The notes under the pieces were generated by a model. It worked only from the letters and a program-made list of their open reading frames with translations. It did not search any database and was not told the DNA's origin. A DNA stretch of 64,000 nt from Agromyces allii (GTDB taxonomy: Bacteria > Actinomycetota > Actinomycetes > Actinomycetales > Microbacteriaceae). The position numbers and the translations under genes are program-made. The stretch is taken from positions 1 to 64,000 of the forward strand of contig NZ_WBIN01000008.1 in assembly GCF_009749385.1 (NCBI RefSeq), in the 5' to 3' direction. Positions 53,486 to 62,104 of the stretch are shown here, one piece after another. Within the stretch, counting starts at the first letter, position 1, and each line of letters opens with the position of its first letter.

Positions 53486-55233
53486 CTGGTGTCTCCTTCT
53501 TCGTCGGGAGCCGGCGACGACGTCGCAGGCTCCGAGATCGTGAATCGCGCGTCGTGGTCGACGAGGCGCCCGGCGATGTCGACGAGGTGGTCGACCGTGC
53601 CGACGTCGAGCGGCCCGATCCGCCCGCTGAGCCGGGCCTCGAGCCTGGCCAGGACCGCGGCCTGCACGACCTCGTCGTCGGGCAGCGAGCCCGACGGCGC
53701 CTCCGCGCAGACGCCGGCCCAGGCACCGCCCGCGAGCAGCAGGGCCAGTCGGTGCGCGAGCGCGAACGTCGCGGGCGGGGCGTCGGCGCCGAGCAGGGCC
53801 GGCGGAACCTCCGCGATCTCGGCGCGCAGTCGGTCGAGCTCGACGGCGAGGCGATCGACCGACTCGGTCGCGAGCGGGCAGAGGCCGTCGCGCACTGCGG
53901 GGTCGACGAGCGCCGCGCCGAGCGGGTCGCTCGATCCGGCGCCGAGCGTGAGCCGTGCGAGGTCGAGTTCGTCGAGCGGCTCGCCGAGCCGGAAGAGCGC
54001 CGGATCGGTCTCGGTTGTGCGGCGCGACCGCCGCACCCAGGCCGGCAGGTTGGGCAGGATCGTGAGCAGGCAGGCCGTGGATCCCGCATGCCCGATGGGC
54101 ACCACGGCCAGGTCGCGCACGAACTTCTCGACGATGCCGTACGGTGCGACCCTGGCGTAGAAGGTCGATCCGAACAGCACCGAGAGGTCCTGCATGGCCG
54201 ACTGCAGCAGCTGGGGCACGAGGTACTTCGACGCGGCGGTCAGCACCATGCACTCGGCCGGGGCGAGGTGCAGTGCGCGCACGACCACGGCGCTCAGGGC
54301 GTCGGCGAGCCAGAGGTCGGCCATCGCGCCGGCGAGGAGGGCGCGTGCGTGCGGCAGGTCGAGCACGGCGCCGCCGTACAGCGACCGCTCGCCGCCGTAT
54401 CGCACCGCGAGGTCGAGCGTCGCATCGACGGTCGCGACGGCGAGCGCCGGGATCACCGCTCGGCTGACCTGGAACGCCGTGAGGGCGGTCTGCGCCGCGG
54501 TCCCGGTGGCGCCGACGACCGCCGTGCCCGGGACCGGCAGTCCGCGGAACTCGGCGACCCCGATGCGGCACCCGCGCATGCCGGCGGTGAGCACGCGACG
54601 GCTCGTGTCGACGAGCGGCCGCGTCGCGGCATCCTTGTGCCAGAGCAGGAGCGAGTGGCTCCGCGCACCGGGTTCCGGCGACGTGCGGGCCATCACCAGC
54701 ACCGACTCGGCCCGGTCGACGTTGTTGATGACCTGCTTGACGCCCGTCAGCAGCCATCCCCCGTCGTCGTCGGGCTCTGCGGCGAACTCGTTGGCCAGCA
54801 GGTCGTTGCCGTGATCGAGCTCGTGGAAGCCGACGGCGATGCGCTCGCCGCGCAGCAGCCGCACGGCGACCTCGCGACGTTGCGCCTCGTCGCCCGCGAC
54901 CCAGACGTTGAGCGAGGCCATGAGGGTCGTCAGCCCGTAGCCGAGCCCGAGCGCCGGGTCGCGACGGAAGATCGGACGCCAGCGCCGCACCAGGTCTTCG
55001 GTCGACACCCATCGGCCGCCGAGCGAGGCGGGCACGAACTCGGCCGCGGCATGCCATTCGTCGAGCAGGCTCTCGGCGGTCGAGCTCAGGCGTCGCGCAT
55101 CGTCGTCGGCGACGATCGACGCGTAGTCGAAGGGTCCCGGATGCCGAGGGTCGCCGAAGAGCTCGTCGAGGTCGTCGGGCTCGGCCGCCGCTCGTGGAGA
55201 CCGCGTCTCGGCGGGGCCGTCGAGGATCGTCAT
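53482..55233 (-). CDS. Acyl-CoA-dehydrogenase-like flavoprotein, probably non-catalytic subunit
   Basis: A 583-residue protein. The middle has the dehydrogenase fold (GVKQVINNVDRAESVLVMART; RSLYGGAVLDLPHARALL), and the last 150 residues form a helical extension beyond the usual 380-400 residues. The FAD/substrate loop that normally reads TE.xxGSD is HELDHGNDLLAN here, and where the partner has the catalytic acid (IFDGNS) this protein reads IGHAGST. It is therefore probably the inactive half of a heteromer with the 55230-56975 product. It overlaps its neighbours by 4 bases on both sides. The acyl chain is expected to be carried by the operon's carrier protein. Confidence 0.85.
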   Translation of the reverse strand: MTILDGPAETRSPRAAAEPDDLDELFGDPRHPGPFDYASIVADDDARRLSSTAESLLDEWHAAAEFVPASLGGRWVSTEDLVRRWRPIFRRDPALGLGYGLTTLMASLNVWVAGDEAQRREVAVRLLRGERIAVGFHELDHGNDLLANEFAAEPDDDGGWLLTGVKQVINNVDRAESVLVMARTSPEPGARSHSLLLWHKDAATRPLVDTSRRVLTAGMRGCRIGVAEFRGLPVPGTAVVGATGTAAQTALTAFQVSRAVIPALAVATVDATLDLAVRYGGERSLYGGAVLDLPHARALLAGAMADLWLADALSAVVVRALHLAPAECMVLTAASKYLVPQLLQSAMQDLSVLFGSTFYARVAPYGIVEKFVRDLAVVPIGHAGSTACLLTILPNLPAWVRRSRRTTETDPALFRLGEPLDELDLARLTLGAGSSDPLGAALVDPAVRDGLCPLATESVDRLAVELDRLRAEIAEVPPALLGADAPPATFALAHRLALLLAGGAWAGVCAEAPSGSLPDDEVVQAAVLARLEARLSGRIGPLDVGTVDHLVDIAGRLVDHDARFTISEPATSSPAPDEEGDTR

Positions 55234-56975
55234 GCGGCGTCCGCCCATCCGTCGAGCATGGTGACCGAGCGGGACCGGCCCGCCTCCTCGAGGGCGAGTT
55301 CGGCGAGCGCGGCGGCGGAGGCCGCCGCGGCCGTCGACGGCGCCAGTCCGAGCCGCACCGCGAGTCGGTCGAGGATCGCGGTCAGTCGCACCTCCGACGG
55401 CGCGCTCGCGTGCTGCGGCGAGGCGAGTTCGGTGGCGATCGCGCACGCGGCGCCGAAGCAGAGCGCGATGCGTTCGGCGAGGTCGAACGACTCCGCCGAC
55501 GGCGCGGACTCCCGTGGCGCGAGGCCCGCCGCGGCGACCAGCCGGTCGAGCTCGAGGGCGATGCGTCGCGCGGATGCCGCGGCGGGCCGTTCGCCGAGCA
55601 GGTCGACGAGGGCGGGCAGGCTTCGGAGCAGGCGCGAACCGCGTTTCGTCACGAGCCGGAGCCTCGTGGTGTCGACCCAGCCGTCGGCCTCGCCGAAGCC
55701 GAAGTCGGCGACGACGGCCTCGGCGGCGACGGCATCCGCTTCGCGCGCGATCGAGGGGAACTCGTTGATCACCATGTTCAGGTTGACGACCGAGTTGCCG
55801 TCGAAGATGCCGACGACGCGGTTGTCGCGCGCGGCCTTCTGGAACGCGCCGACGCCCGCGATGCCGAGCAGTTGCGACCTCGCCCCGACGAACGGCGTGA
55901 GGTCGCGGAACATGAGGTCGACCGTGTCGGGCACGAGGAACTTCACGAGTGCGCTGACGAGCGACATCTCCTCGGTGGTCCGGTGCGCGCCACGTGCGCC
56001 TGCGTACATCACGGACTCCGCGAGGAGCGAGTCCGCGATCGCCGTGCCGAGCGTCGCGCGGGCCGTCGGGAGGTCTGCGAGCGTGCGTCCGAACAGCCTG
56101 CGGTTCGACGCGAATCCGGTGGCGATCGCGATCGCGTGGTCGGCCGCCCCGAGCGAGAGCGCCGTGGTGAGCGGGCGTGTGAGTTGGAGGCTCTTCAGCA
56201 CGATCTCGAGGCCGTGGCCCGGGGCGCCGACGAGGTGATCGCCCTCGACGACCGCGCTGCGGAACTCGAGTCCGCTGATGTCGGCGCCACGGATGCCGTG
56301 CGTCGCGACCTTGGGCCGGTACGACAGCGAGCCGGCATCGACGCGCTGCTTGTCGACGAGCACGAGCGAGAGGGAGCGCGGGCCCGGCTGGTCGCTCGTG
56401 CGCGCGAGCACGGTCATCGCCCGTCCACGGGTGGCGTTGTTGATCGGCCACTTCACACCGGACACCCGGATGTCGGCGCCGAGGGCGGCGACCGTGGCCG
56501 TGTTCGAGAGGTCGGAGCCGCGGCCCTGTTCGGTGAGCCCCCAGGACACCGGGTCGCCCGTGACCACGATGGCGGCCATCTCGGCGGCGATCGGCCCACC
56601 GGCGATCCAGGCTCCGACCGCCCCGAGGAACGTCTTGCCGTGCGCCACGGCGGCGGTCACGTCGCGGCCGGCGAGCCGCCGGATCATGGTCATCGGCACG
56701 AACACGTCGCCGAGGCATCCGCCGTGCTCCTCGGGGACGTAGGCGCGCTGGAGGCCCCACGCGTCGACGGCCGAGATCTCGGCTCGGGGGAACGCGGAGG
56801 CCTCGTCGAGCTCGATCGAGCGGTCGGTCGAGATCACCGCGCCGGGCTCGCTCGGGTCGCCGAGGAACGCGTCGAACGCGGCCACCGACGAGCGGTCGAG
56901 CCGCTCGGGCGACACGACCGACTCGGCCGTCGCCTCGGCCGCCTCGATCGGCGGCGCACCGACCGGCGCGCTCAC
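55230..56975 (-). CDS. Acyl-CoA-dehydrogenase-like flavoprotein, probable catalytic subunit
   Basis: A 581-residue dehydrogenase that should introduce an alpha,beta double bond into an acyl thioester with FAD. It keeps the loop LTEQGRGSDLSNT, the core GVKWPINNATRGRAMTV, the helix RLFGRTLADLPTARA, and IFDGNSVVNLNMVINE, where the Asp sits at the place of the catalytic Glu. It has the same C-terminal extension (about 150 residues) as its neighbour, so the two arose by duplication. The GTG at 56975 overlaps the AMP-ligase stop by 4 bases. Tambjamine-type pathways have a comparable flavoprotein that desaturates an acyl carrier protein-bound chain. Confidence 0.87.
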   Translation of the reverse strand: MSAPVGAPPIEAAEATAESVVSPERLDRSSVAAFDAFLGDPSEPGAVISTDRSIELDEASAFPRAEISAVDAWGLQRAYVPEEHGGCLGDVFVPMTMIRRLAGRDVTAAVAHGKTFLGAVGAWIAGGPIAAEMAAIVVTGDPVSWGLTEQGRGSDLSNTATVAALGADIRVSGVKWPINNATRGRAMTVLARTSDQPGPRSLSLVLVDKQRVDAGSLSYRPKVATHGIRGADISGLEFRSAVVEGDHLVGAPGHGLEIVLKSLQLTRPLTTALSLGAADHAIAIATGFASNRRLFGRTLADLPTARATLGTAIADSLLAESVMYAGARGAHRTTEEMSLVSALVKFLVPDTVDLMFRDLTPFVGARSQLLGIAGVGAFQKAARDNRVVGIFDGNSVVNLNMVINEFPSIAREADAVAAEAVVADFGFGEADGWVDTTRLRLVTKRGSRLLRSLPALVDLLGERPAAASARRIALELDRLVAAAGLAPRESAPSAESFDLAERIALCFGAACAIATELASPQHASAPSEVRLTAILDRLAVRLGLAPSTAAAASAAALAELALEEAGRSRSVTMLDGWADAA

Positions 56976-58717
56976 GCCGCCGTCCGATCGAAGCCGAGGC
57001 TCAGCACGGTCGCGAGGCGCTCGTCGGCGAGGAGCGACCGGGTGAGCGCGCGCTGCACCTTGCCGCTCGTCGTGCGCGGCAGGGTGCCCTTGCGGATGAA
57101 CACGACGCCGAGCTCGGGCAGCGTGTACTCGTCGACGACGCTCTTGCGCACGGCCTCGGCGAGGCGCTCGAGTTCGTCGAGCGGTACGCGCGCCGAGTCC
57201 ACCTCGGCCACGAGCCCGACCGCGGGCTGCGAGCCGAGCCCCTCGAACGCCGCGCTGAGGCATCCCGAGTGCAGCAGGCCCTCTGCCGTGGTCTCGAGGT
57301 CCTGGGGGTAGAGGTTGCGGCCGCGGATGATGATGAGGTCCTTGATGCGGCCCGTGATCACGAGCTCGCCGTCGACGAGCGACCCGAGGTCGCCGGTGCG
57401 GAGATAGCGGCGCCCGGCCGGCTCGCCGACGATGCCCGCGCCGAACACCTGCTCGGTCTCGTCGGGGCGGTTCCAATACCCCTGGGCGACGCTCGGGCCC
57501 CGCACGAGGATCTCGCCGATGGCGCCCTCGACGGCGCGGAGGCCCGACGACGGGTCGACGATCGCGATCTCGTGCCCGGCCGCCGGGGGGCCGCAGGAGA
57601 CCAGGTCGGCGACCTTGCCGCTCTCGGACGGATCGCGGAGCTCGCCGGCCTCGAGGCCGGCCGCGTCGACCCGGATCGGAGCGACCGGCTCGGCGCGCAC
57701 GCTCGCCGTCACGAGCAGCGTCGTCTCGGCCATGCCGTACGCGGGGATGAACGCCCGACCGTCGAAGCCCGCCGCGGCGAACCGCTCGGAGAAGGCCGCG
57801 AGCGTCGTTCCGCGCACGGGCTCGGCTCCGGTGATGACGCCCTCGAGCGCCGAGAGGTCGAGCTCGGCGAGCTGTTCGTCGGTGACGAGCCTCGTGCACA
57901 GGCCGTACGCGAAGTCGGGCCCGACGGTGTGCGTCGAGCGGTACTCGCTGATGAGCCGCAGCCAGAGCAGCGGTCGTCGCAGGAACTGGCTCGGCGAGGT
58001 GAGCACGCTGTCGGCACCGACGAAGATCGGTTGGAGCAGCTGACCGACGAGCCCCATGTCGTGGTAATGCGGCAGCCACCCCATCGTGCGCGACTCGGCC
58101 GAGATGCCGGCCGCCGCCGTGATCGCGGCCTCGTTCGCCACGAGGTTGCCGTGGCTCACCATGACGCCCTTCGGGGTTCCGGTCGAGCCCGAGGTGTACT
58201 GGAGCAGGGCGAGCGACTCGGCGGTGATCGGCGGCGGCGTCCAGGCCGCGGCATCCGCCTCTCCCCCGAGCGCCTCTCCCCCGAGCGTCGCGACCTGCGT
58301 CACGGAGGCGCCGGCGGGCTCGTCACCCGGCTCGAGGCCCATCGCGGCGAGCGCGGTGCCGTCGGTGAGCACGAGCGTGCTGCGCGAGTCCGCGATGATC
58401 GCCTCGAGTCGGCGCAGGGCCGCGCCGGGCTGCCGCATCGCCGCGACGGGCACGGGGGCCGCGATCAGGCCCGCGTAGAACGTGGCGTAGATCGCCCGGA
58501 TGAAGGGCAGACCGGGGTCGAAGGCGAGGATGGCCACGTCGCCCGCCCGGTGGCCGCGGGCGGTCAGCGTCGCGGCATCGGCGCGCGCCTGCCGGTCGAG
58601 TGCGGCGTACGACCTGAACTCCGAGTCGGACTGACTCGAGTAGAACCTGATCCCGCGCGCCTCGCCCGCCGTCGATGCCGTGCGCATCATGACGTCGATG
58701 AACGTGTTGTCCGTCAC
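56972..58717 (-). CDS. Fatty acyl-AMP ligase (FAAL)
   Basis: A 581-residue adenylating enzyme that activates a fatty acid as acyl-AMP for transfer to a carrier protein. It has the P-loop YTSGSTGTPKGVMVSH, LPHYHDMGLVGQLLQP, the AMP-binding YGMAETTLLV, LRTGDLG, and the C-terminal RGRNLYPQDLE and SGKVQR with the catalytic Lys. The N-terminal style (FRSYAALDRQARADA) and HYHDMGLVG segment are typical of FAALs and not CoA ligases. The GTG at 58717 has GGAGGGA upstream. It is the first gene of the five-gene operon and is divergent from the polysaccharide cluster. Confidence 0.92.
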   Translation of the reverse strand: MTDNTFIDVMMRTASTAGEARGIRFYSSQSDSEFRSYAALDRQARADAATLTARGHRAGDVAILAFDPGLPFIRAIYATFYAGLIAAPVPVAAMRQPGAALRRLEAIIADSRSTLVLTDGTALAAMGLEPGDEPAGASVTQVATLGGEALGGEADAAAWTPPPITAESLALLQYTSGSTGTPKGVMVSHGNLVANEAAITAAAGISAESRTMGWLPHYHDMGLVGQLLQPIFVGADSVLTSPSQFLRRPLLWLRLISEYRSTHTVGPDFAYGLCTRLVTDEQLAELDLSALEGVITGAEPVRGTTLAAFSERFAAAGFDGRAFIPAYGMAETTLLVTASVRAEPVAPIRVDAAGLEAGELRDPSESGKVADLVSCGPPAAGHEIAIVDPSSGLRAVEGAIGEILVRGPSVAQGYWNRPDETEQVFGAGIVGEPAGRRYLRTGDLGSLVDGELVITGRIKDLIIIRGRNLYPQDLETTAEGLLHSGCLSAAFEGLGSQPAVGLVAEVDSARVPLDELERLAEAVRKSVVDEYTLPELGVVFIRKGTLPRTTSGKVQRALTRSLLADERLATVLSLGFDRTAA

Positions 58718-58789
58718 GTCGGCTCCCTCCCTGTCGACCGCCCGGCTTCGGGAACGCCGTCGTCCGGCAGTGCCTCCGGGTGCACCGCG

Positions 58790-58795
58790 AGCATA
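58790..58795 (-). promoter_or_regulatory. -10 box TATGCT of the FAAL operon
   Basis: Minus-strand TATGCT lies 72 nt upstream of the FAAL start. The divergent plus-strand box at 58894-58899 has the same hexamer. Confidence 0.4.
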
Positions 58796-58859
58796 GGGAG
58801 CGTTGTTGAACACCACGCACACGGCGTGTTGCGCGCATGTTACGGCTGGGGCCGGCCGC

Positions 58860-58877
58860 ACCCCCAGCTCGGGGGGT
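58860..58877. promoter_or_regulatory. ACCCCC/GGGGGT inverted repeat between the FAAL and polysaccharide operons
   Basis: ACCCCC (58860-58865) and GGGGGT (58872-58877) pair perfectly across 6 nt. The site overlaps the -35 region of the plus-strand TATGCT box. It resembles the 19156-19172 palindrome next to the response regulator gene. Confidence 0.5.
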
Positions 58878-58893
58878 CGTTCTCTGAGGTGGG

Positions 58894-58899
58894 TATGCT
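58894..58899 (+). promoter_or_regulatory. -10 box TATGCT of the pyruvyl transferase gene
   Basis: TATGCT lies 50 nt upstream of the ATG at 58950, 16 bp downstream of the ACCCCC/GGGGGT repeat. Confidence 0.4.
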
Positions 58900-58949
58900 G
58901 TCCGCCTGTCGGCGCTCCTCGCCGCGCACCGCCACGGAAGGGACCCTCG

Positions 58950-60191
58950 ATGGCCATCGGACTCGGCGCACTCAGACAGCGGATCTCCCAGCCCCTGCGG
59001 TCACCGGGGCTGCTCTCGGCAGCCGACCGCATTCTCCTCGCCAAGCATCACGTCGCCGGCGCCCGCGACGGCGCGCATCACGTCCTGCTCGCCCCGGCCG
59101 GCGGAGGGAACATCGGCGACCAGGCCCTGGTCGAGGCGTTCATCGAGAACGTCGACGGTCGCGTGAGCGTCGTCTGCCGCCGGCCGTCGGACTACGCGTT
59201 CGACGACGAGCGCGTGCAGGTCGTGCCGTTGCTCTCGCTCGTCTACGGCGACCTCGTCGGGCACGCCCGCGACATGCGCGCCTTCCGCGAGCTGCTCTCG
59301 ACCGCCACGTCGTTCTCGGTCGTCGGCGCCGACGTCATGGACGGCGGCTACGGCTACCGGGCCTCGGCCAACCGCGCGAACCTCGCCGCGCGCGTGGCCG
59401 AGGTCGGCATCGACACCCGCATCCTCGGCTTCAGCTGGAACGCGGCCCCCCACCCGGTCGCGCTCGGCGCCGTCCGCGGTGCCGCTGCCCGGGGCGTCCA
59501 GACCGTGGTCCGCGACCCGCGCTCGGCCGCCCGCGCACGGGCCGACGGCATCGCGCCCGTCGTCGACGGGGCCGACATCGTCTTCCTCGCACGGCGAACG
59601 GATGCCGCGGCCGCCGCGGAGTGGGCCGACCGCGTCACCGGCCCGCTCGCCCTCGTGAACTTCTCGGGGCTGGTGCCCGCCGACGGCGGACTCGAGCCGT
59701 ACGTCGAGGTGGTGCGCACCCTCCGCGAGCGCGGGCACGGCGTGCTCCTCGTTCCGCACGTCTCCCGGCCGGGCGCCGACGACCTGCCGATCTGCCGCGC
59801 GGTCTCCGAGCGGTTCGACGGCGACCCCGACGTCGTGCTCGTCGACCGGCTGCTCTCGCCCTCCGCGATCCGCGGTCTGACCCGCCGCGCGCGGCTCACG
59901 GTCACCGGCCGCATGCACCTCGCGGTGATGAGCCTCATGCACGGCGTACCCGCGGTGACCGTGGCGACGCAGGGCAAGGTCGAGGGGCTCATGGACCTCT
60001 TCGACGCCCCGCAGCTCTGCGTCGCGACCGACCGCCTCGCGACTGACCTTGCCCGCGTCGCCGGCGAGACCTCCGATGCGGCGGAGGCGCTCTCGGACTC
60101 GATCCTCGCCGGGCTCGACGAGGTCCGCGACCTCGCCGGGCGCAACGTCGCAGGCCTCCCCCTCGTGGAGCGCACTGTTACCTCCGGGTAA
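58950..60191 (+). CDS. Polysaccharide pyruvyl transferase family protein
   Basis: A 413-residue member of the CsaB/WcaK superfamily, which adds a pyruvate ketal from phosphoenolpyruvate to sugars of surface polymers. Family marks are GGGNIGDQALVEAF near residue 50 and the C-terminal GRMHLAVMSLMHGVPAV near residue 330. The ATG at 58950 follows GGAAGGGA; the frame opens further upstream, but that region holds the promoter elements. It is the first gene of the plus-strand exopolysaccharide set. The acceptor sugar is unknown. Confidence 0.87.
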   Translation: MAIGLGALRQRISQPLRSPGLLSAADRILLAKHHVAGARDGAHHVLLAPAGGGNIGDQALVEAFIENVDGRVSVVCRRPSDYAFDDERVQVVPLLSLVYGDLVGHARDMRAFRELLSTATSFSVVGADVMDGGYGYRASANRANLAARVAEVGIDTRILGFSWNAAPHPVALGAVRGAAARGVQTVVRDPRSAARARADGIAPVVDGADIVFLARRTDAAAAAEWADRVTGPLALVNFSGLVPADGGLEPYVEVVRTLRERGHGVLLVPHVSRPGADDLPICRAVSERFDGDPDVVLVDRLLSPSAIRGLTRRARLTVTGRMHLAVMSLMHGVPAVTVATQGKVEGLMDLFDAPQLCVATDRLATDLARVAGETSDAAEALSDSILAGLDEVRDLAGRNVAGLPLVERTVTSG

Positions 60192-60231
60192 ACAATCGGC
60201 GTCCGGCCATCGGTTCGCCGCCTCCGGCGGT

Positions 60232-60237
60232 TACGCT
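60232..60237 (+). promoter_or_regulatory. -10 box TACGCT upstream of the acetyltransferase gene
   Basis: TACGCT lies 92 nt before the GTG at 60330 in the 138-bp gap after the pyruvyl transferase gene, suggesting a separate promoter. Confidence 0.35.
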
Positions 60238-60329
60238 GAGCGAGCTGGCGACTCGGCCGATGACGGACGCTCGAAGGACGTATTCGGATTCGGGCGTCAG
60301 GTCGGTCGCCGCCGGTCGGGGAGGCGGAT

Positions 60330-60890
60330 GTGGACGTTCTGAAGCTGGTGCTGCTCCTGCAGCGGGCGCGCGATGCGGCCTTCTCGAAGATCGCGTCGAC
60401 GGGGTTCGCGAGGTTCGGCGCGCGCACCCGGATCCTGCTGCCGTTCCGGGTCGGCAACGCGCATCGCATCGCCATCGGCTCCGACGTGCTGATCGGTCCC
60501 GGCTCCTGGCTGATCGTGCCGCGCCTCGACGGTCCGACGCCCACCATCGTGATCGGCGACCGGGTGCGCATGAACCAGACCTCGATCTCGGCCGTGCAGA
60601 GCGTGGTGCTCGAGGACGGCGTGGCCATCGCGCGCGGCGTCTACATCTCCGACCACACCCACGGATTCGATCAGCCTGACGTCTTCATCCGCGACCAGCC
60701 GCTCGACCGGGTCGCCCCGGTCCGGATCTGCCGCGGCGCGTGGATCGGCCAGAACGCCGTGATCATGCCGGGCGTCACGATCGGTGCGGGCGCCGTCGTC
60801 GGCGCGAACTCGATCGTGCGCGACGACGTGCCACCGCGGTGCGTGGTCGCGGGCGCTCCGGCCCGCCTGATCAGGGAGCTGGCCGCATGA
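60330..60890 (+). CDS. Hexapeptide-repeat acyltransferase (LbH fold)
   Basis: A 186-residue left-handed beta-helix acyltransferase. Hexapeptide repeats run from about residue 50 (IGSDVLIGPG) to 170 (WIGQNAVIMPGVTIGAGAVVGA), with the catalytic-type His in SDHTHGFD near residue 110. Such enzymes O- or N-acetylate sugars of exopolysaccharide. The GTG at 60330 has GGAGG 5 nt upstream. It overlaps the following glycosyltransferase gene by 4 bases. Confidence 0.9.
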   Translation: MDVLKLVLLLQRARDAAFSKIASTGFARFGARTRILLPFRVGNAHRIAIGSDVLIGPGSWLIVPRLDGPTPTIVIGDRVRMNQTSISAVQSVVLEDGVAIARGVYISDHTHGFDQPDVFIRDQPLDRVAPVRICRGAWIGQNAVIMPGVTIGAGAVVGANSIVRDDVPPRCVVAGAPARLIRELAA

Positions 60891-62104
60891 GCGACCACGC
60901 CGACGCCTCGTTCGCCCTCTCCGAGGACGACTCCGAATCGGATGCCGCGCGGGCCGTCCCCCCGTCGCCGACCGACTTCGTCTTCACGTTCAGCTACGAG
61001 ACCTACACCGATGCGGTCCGCCGCGGCATGATGCGCCCGCCCGACCGGATCCTCTCGAGCCTCATGCGCAGCGCAGAGGTGCGCCGGCTCCTCGTCGCCG
61101 ACCCGTTCCGCTGGCTGCCGAGGGTCGCGGCGTCGCCGCTGCTCGACCGCGACGTGCGGTTCCCGGTCGACGAGCGCGTCGCGTACCTCCGGCCCTCCCG
61201 CCTGCTGCGCGAGGACCCGGTCGACCTCGACGGCGTCTCGACCCAGTACGGCCGTTACGACCGCTCGCTCGAGCGCGGGGCGCGTCGCCTCGGCCTCGAC
61301 GCGCCGCACCTGCTCACGACCAACCCGCTCGTCGCCGGCTTCGCTCCGGCCGACTGGGCCTCGGGCGTGACGTTCTTCGCGAGAGACGACTGGCTGAGCT
61401 CGCCGGCCAGGCGGGCCTACTGGCTGGCCTACCGCGAGGCGTACCGGCGCATCGCCGAGACGGGGCGTTCGGTGGCCGCCGTCTCGGCCGAGATCATCGA
61501 TCGCATCGCGCCGACCGGCCCGGCGATGGTCGTGCCCAACGGCGTCGAGCCCGACGAGTGGTTGGGCCTGCTCCCCGCGGCGCCGGCCTGGTTCGCCGAG
61601 ATCCCCGGCCCGCGCGCGGTGTACGTCGGCACGCTCGACTCGCGTCTCGACGTGCCCGGCATCGCCGATCTCGCCACCCGCAGGCCCGAGCTCCAGGTGG
61701 TGCTGCTCGGGCCGTGCCCCGATCCCGAGTACGTCGCGAGCCTGCAGCGGTTCCCGAACGTGCACATCCACCCGAGCGTCGCGCGCGCAGAGCTCGTCGC
61801 GACGCTGCGGAACGCCGAGCTCTGCCTGCTCGCGCACCGGAGGACCCCGCTCACCGAGGCGATGAGCCCGCTCAAGGTCTACGAGTACCTCGCAGCGGGC
61901 GTGCCGGTCGTCTCGATCGACCTGCCGCCCGTGCGTGGCATCGACGAGCGCGTGCTGCTCGTCGACAGCGTCGGCGACTTCGCCGACGTCGTCGACGACG
62001 CGCTCGATCTCGGCCCGGTGCCCGAGGAGTGCCGCATCGACTTCATCGCGGCGAATTCATGGTCGGCGCGACACGAGATGGTCTTCGCGCTGGCGCGCGC
62101 CTGA
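60887..62104 (+). CDS. Glycosyltransferase (GT4-like, GT-B fold)
   Basis: A 405-residue retaining glycosyltransferase. The C-terminal Rossmann domain reads PRAVYVGTLDSRLDVPG near residue 245 and SPLKVYEYLAAGVPVVS near residue 325, the latter containing the EX-type nucleotide-sugar site (here KVYEYLA). The first 30 residues are acidic and probably disordered. It should transfer a sugar from a nucleotide donor to a growing surface glycan. It is coupled to the acyltransferase gene by ATGA; 342 bp without a gene follow. Confidence 0.87.
   Translation: MSDHADASFALSEDDSESDAARAVPPSPTDFVFTFSYETYTDAVRRGMMRPPDRILSSLMRSAEVRRLLVADPFRWLPRVAASPLLDRDVRFPVDERVAYLRPSRLLREDPVDLDGVSTQYGRYDRSLERGARRLGLDAPHLLTTNPLVAGFAPADWASGVTFFARDDWLSSPARRAYWLAYREAYRRIAETGRSVAAVSAEIIDRIAPTGPAMVVPNGVEPDEWLGLLPAAPAWFAEIPGPRAVYVGTLDSRLDVPGIADLATRRPELQVVLLGPCPDPEYVASLQRFPNVHIHPSVARAELVATLRNAELCLLAHRRTPLTEAMSPLKVYEYLAAGVPVVSIDLPPVRGIDERVLLVDSVGDFADVVDDALDLGPVPEECRIDFIAANSWSARHEMVFALARA

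Noticed and set aside
58803..58949. N-terminal extension of the pyruvyl transferase
   Set aside because: The frame is open upstream, but this stretch contains the ACCCCC/GGGGGT site and a -10 box, and the ATG at 58950 has a good ribosome site.
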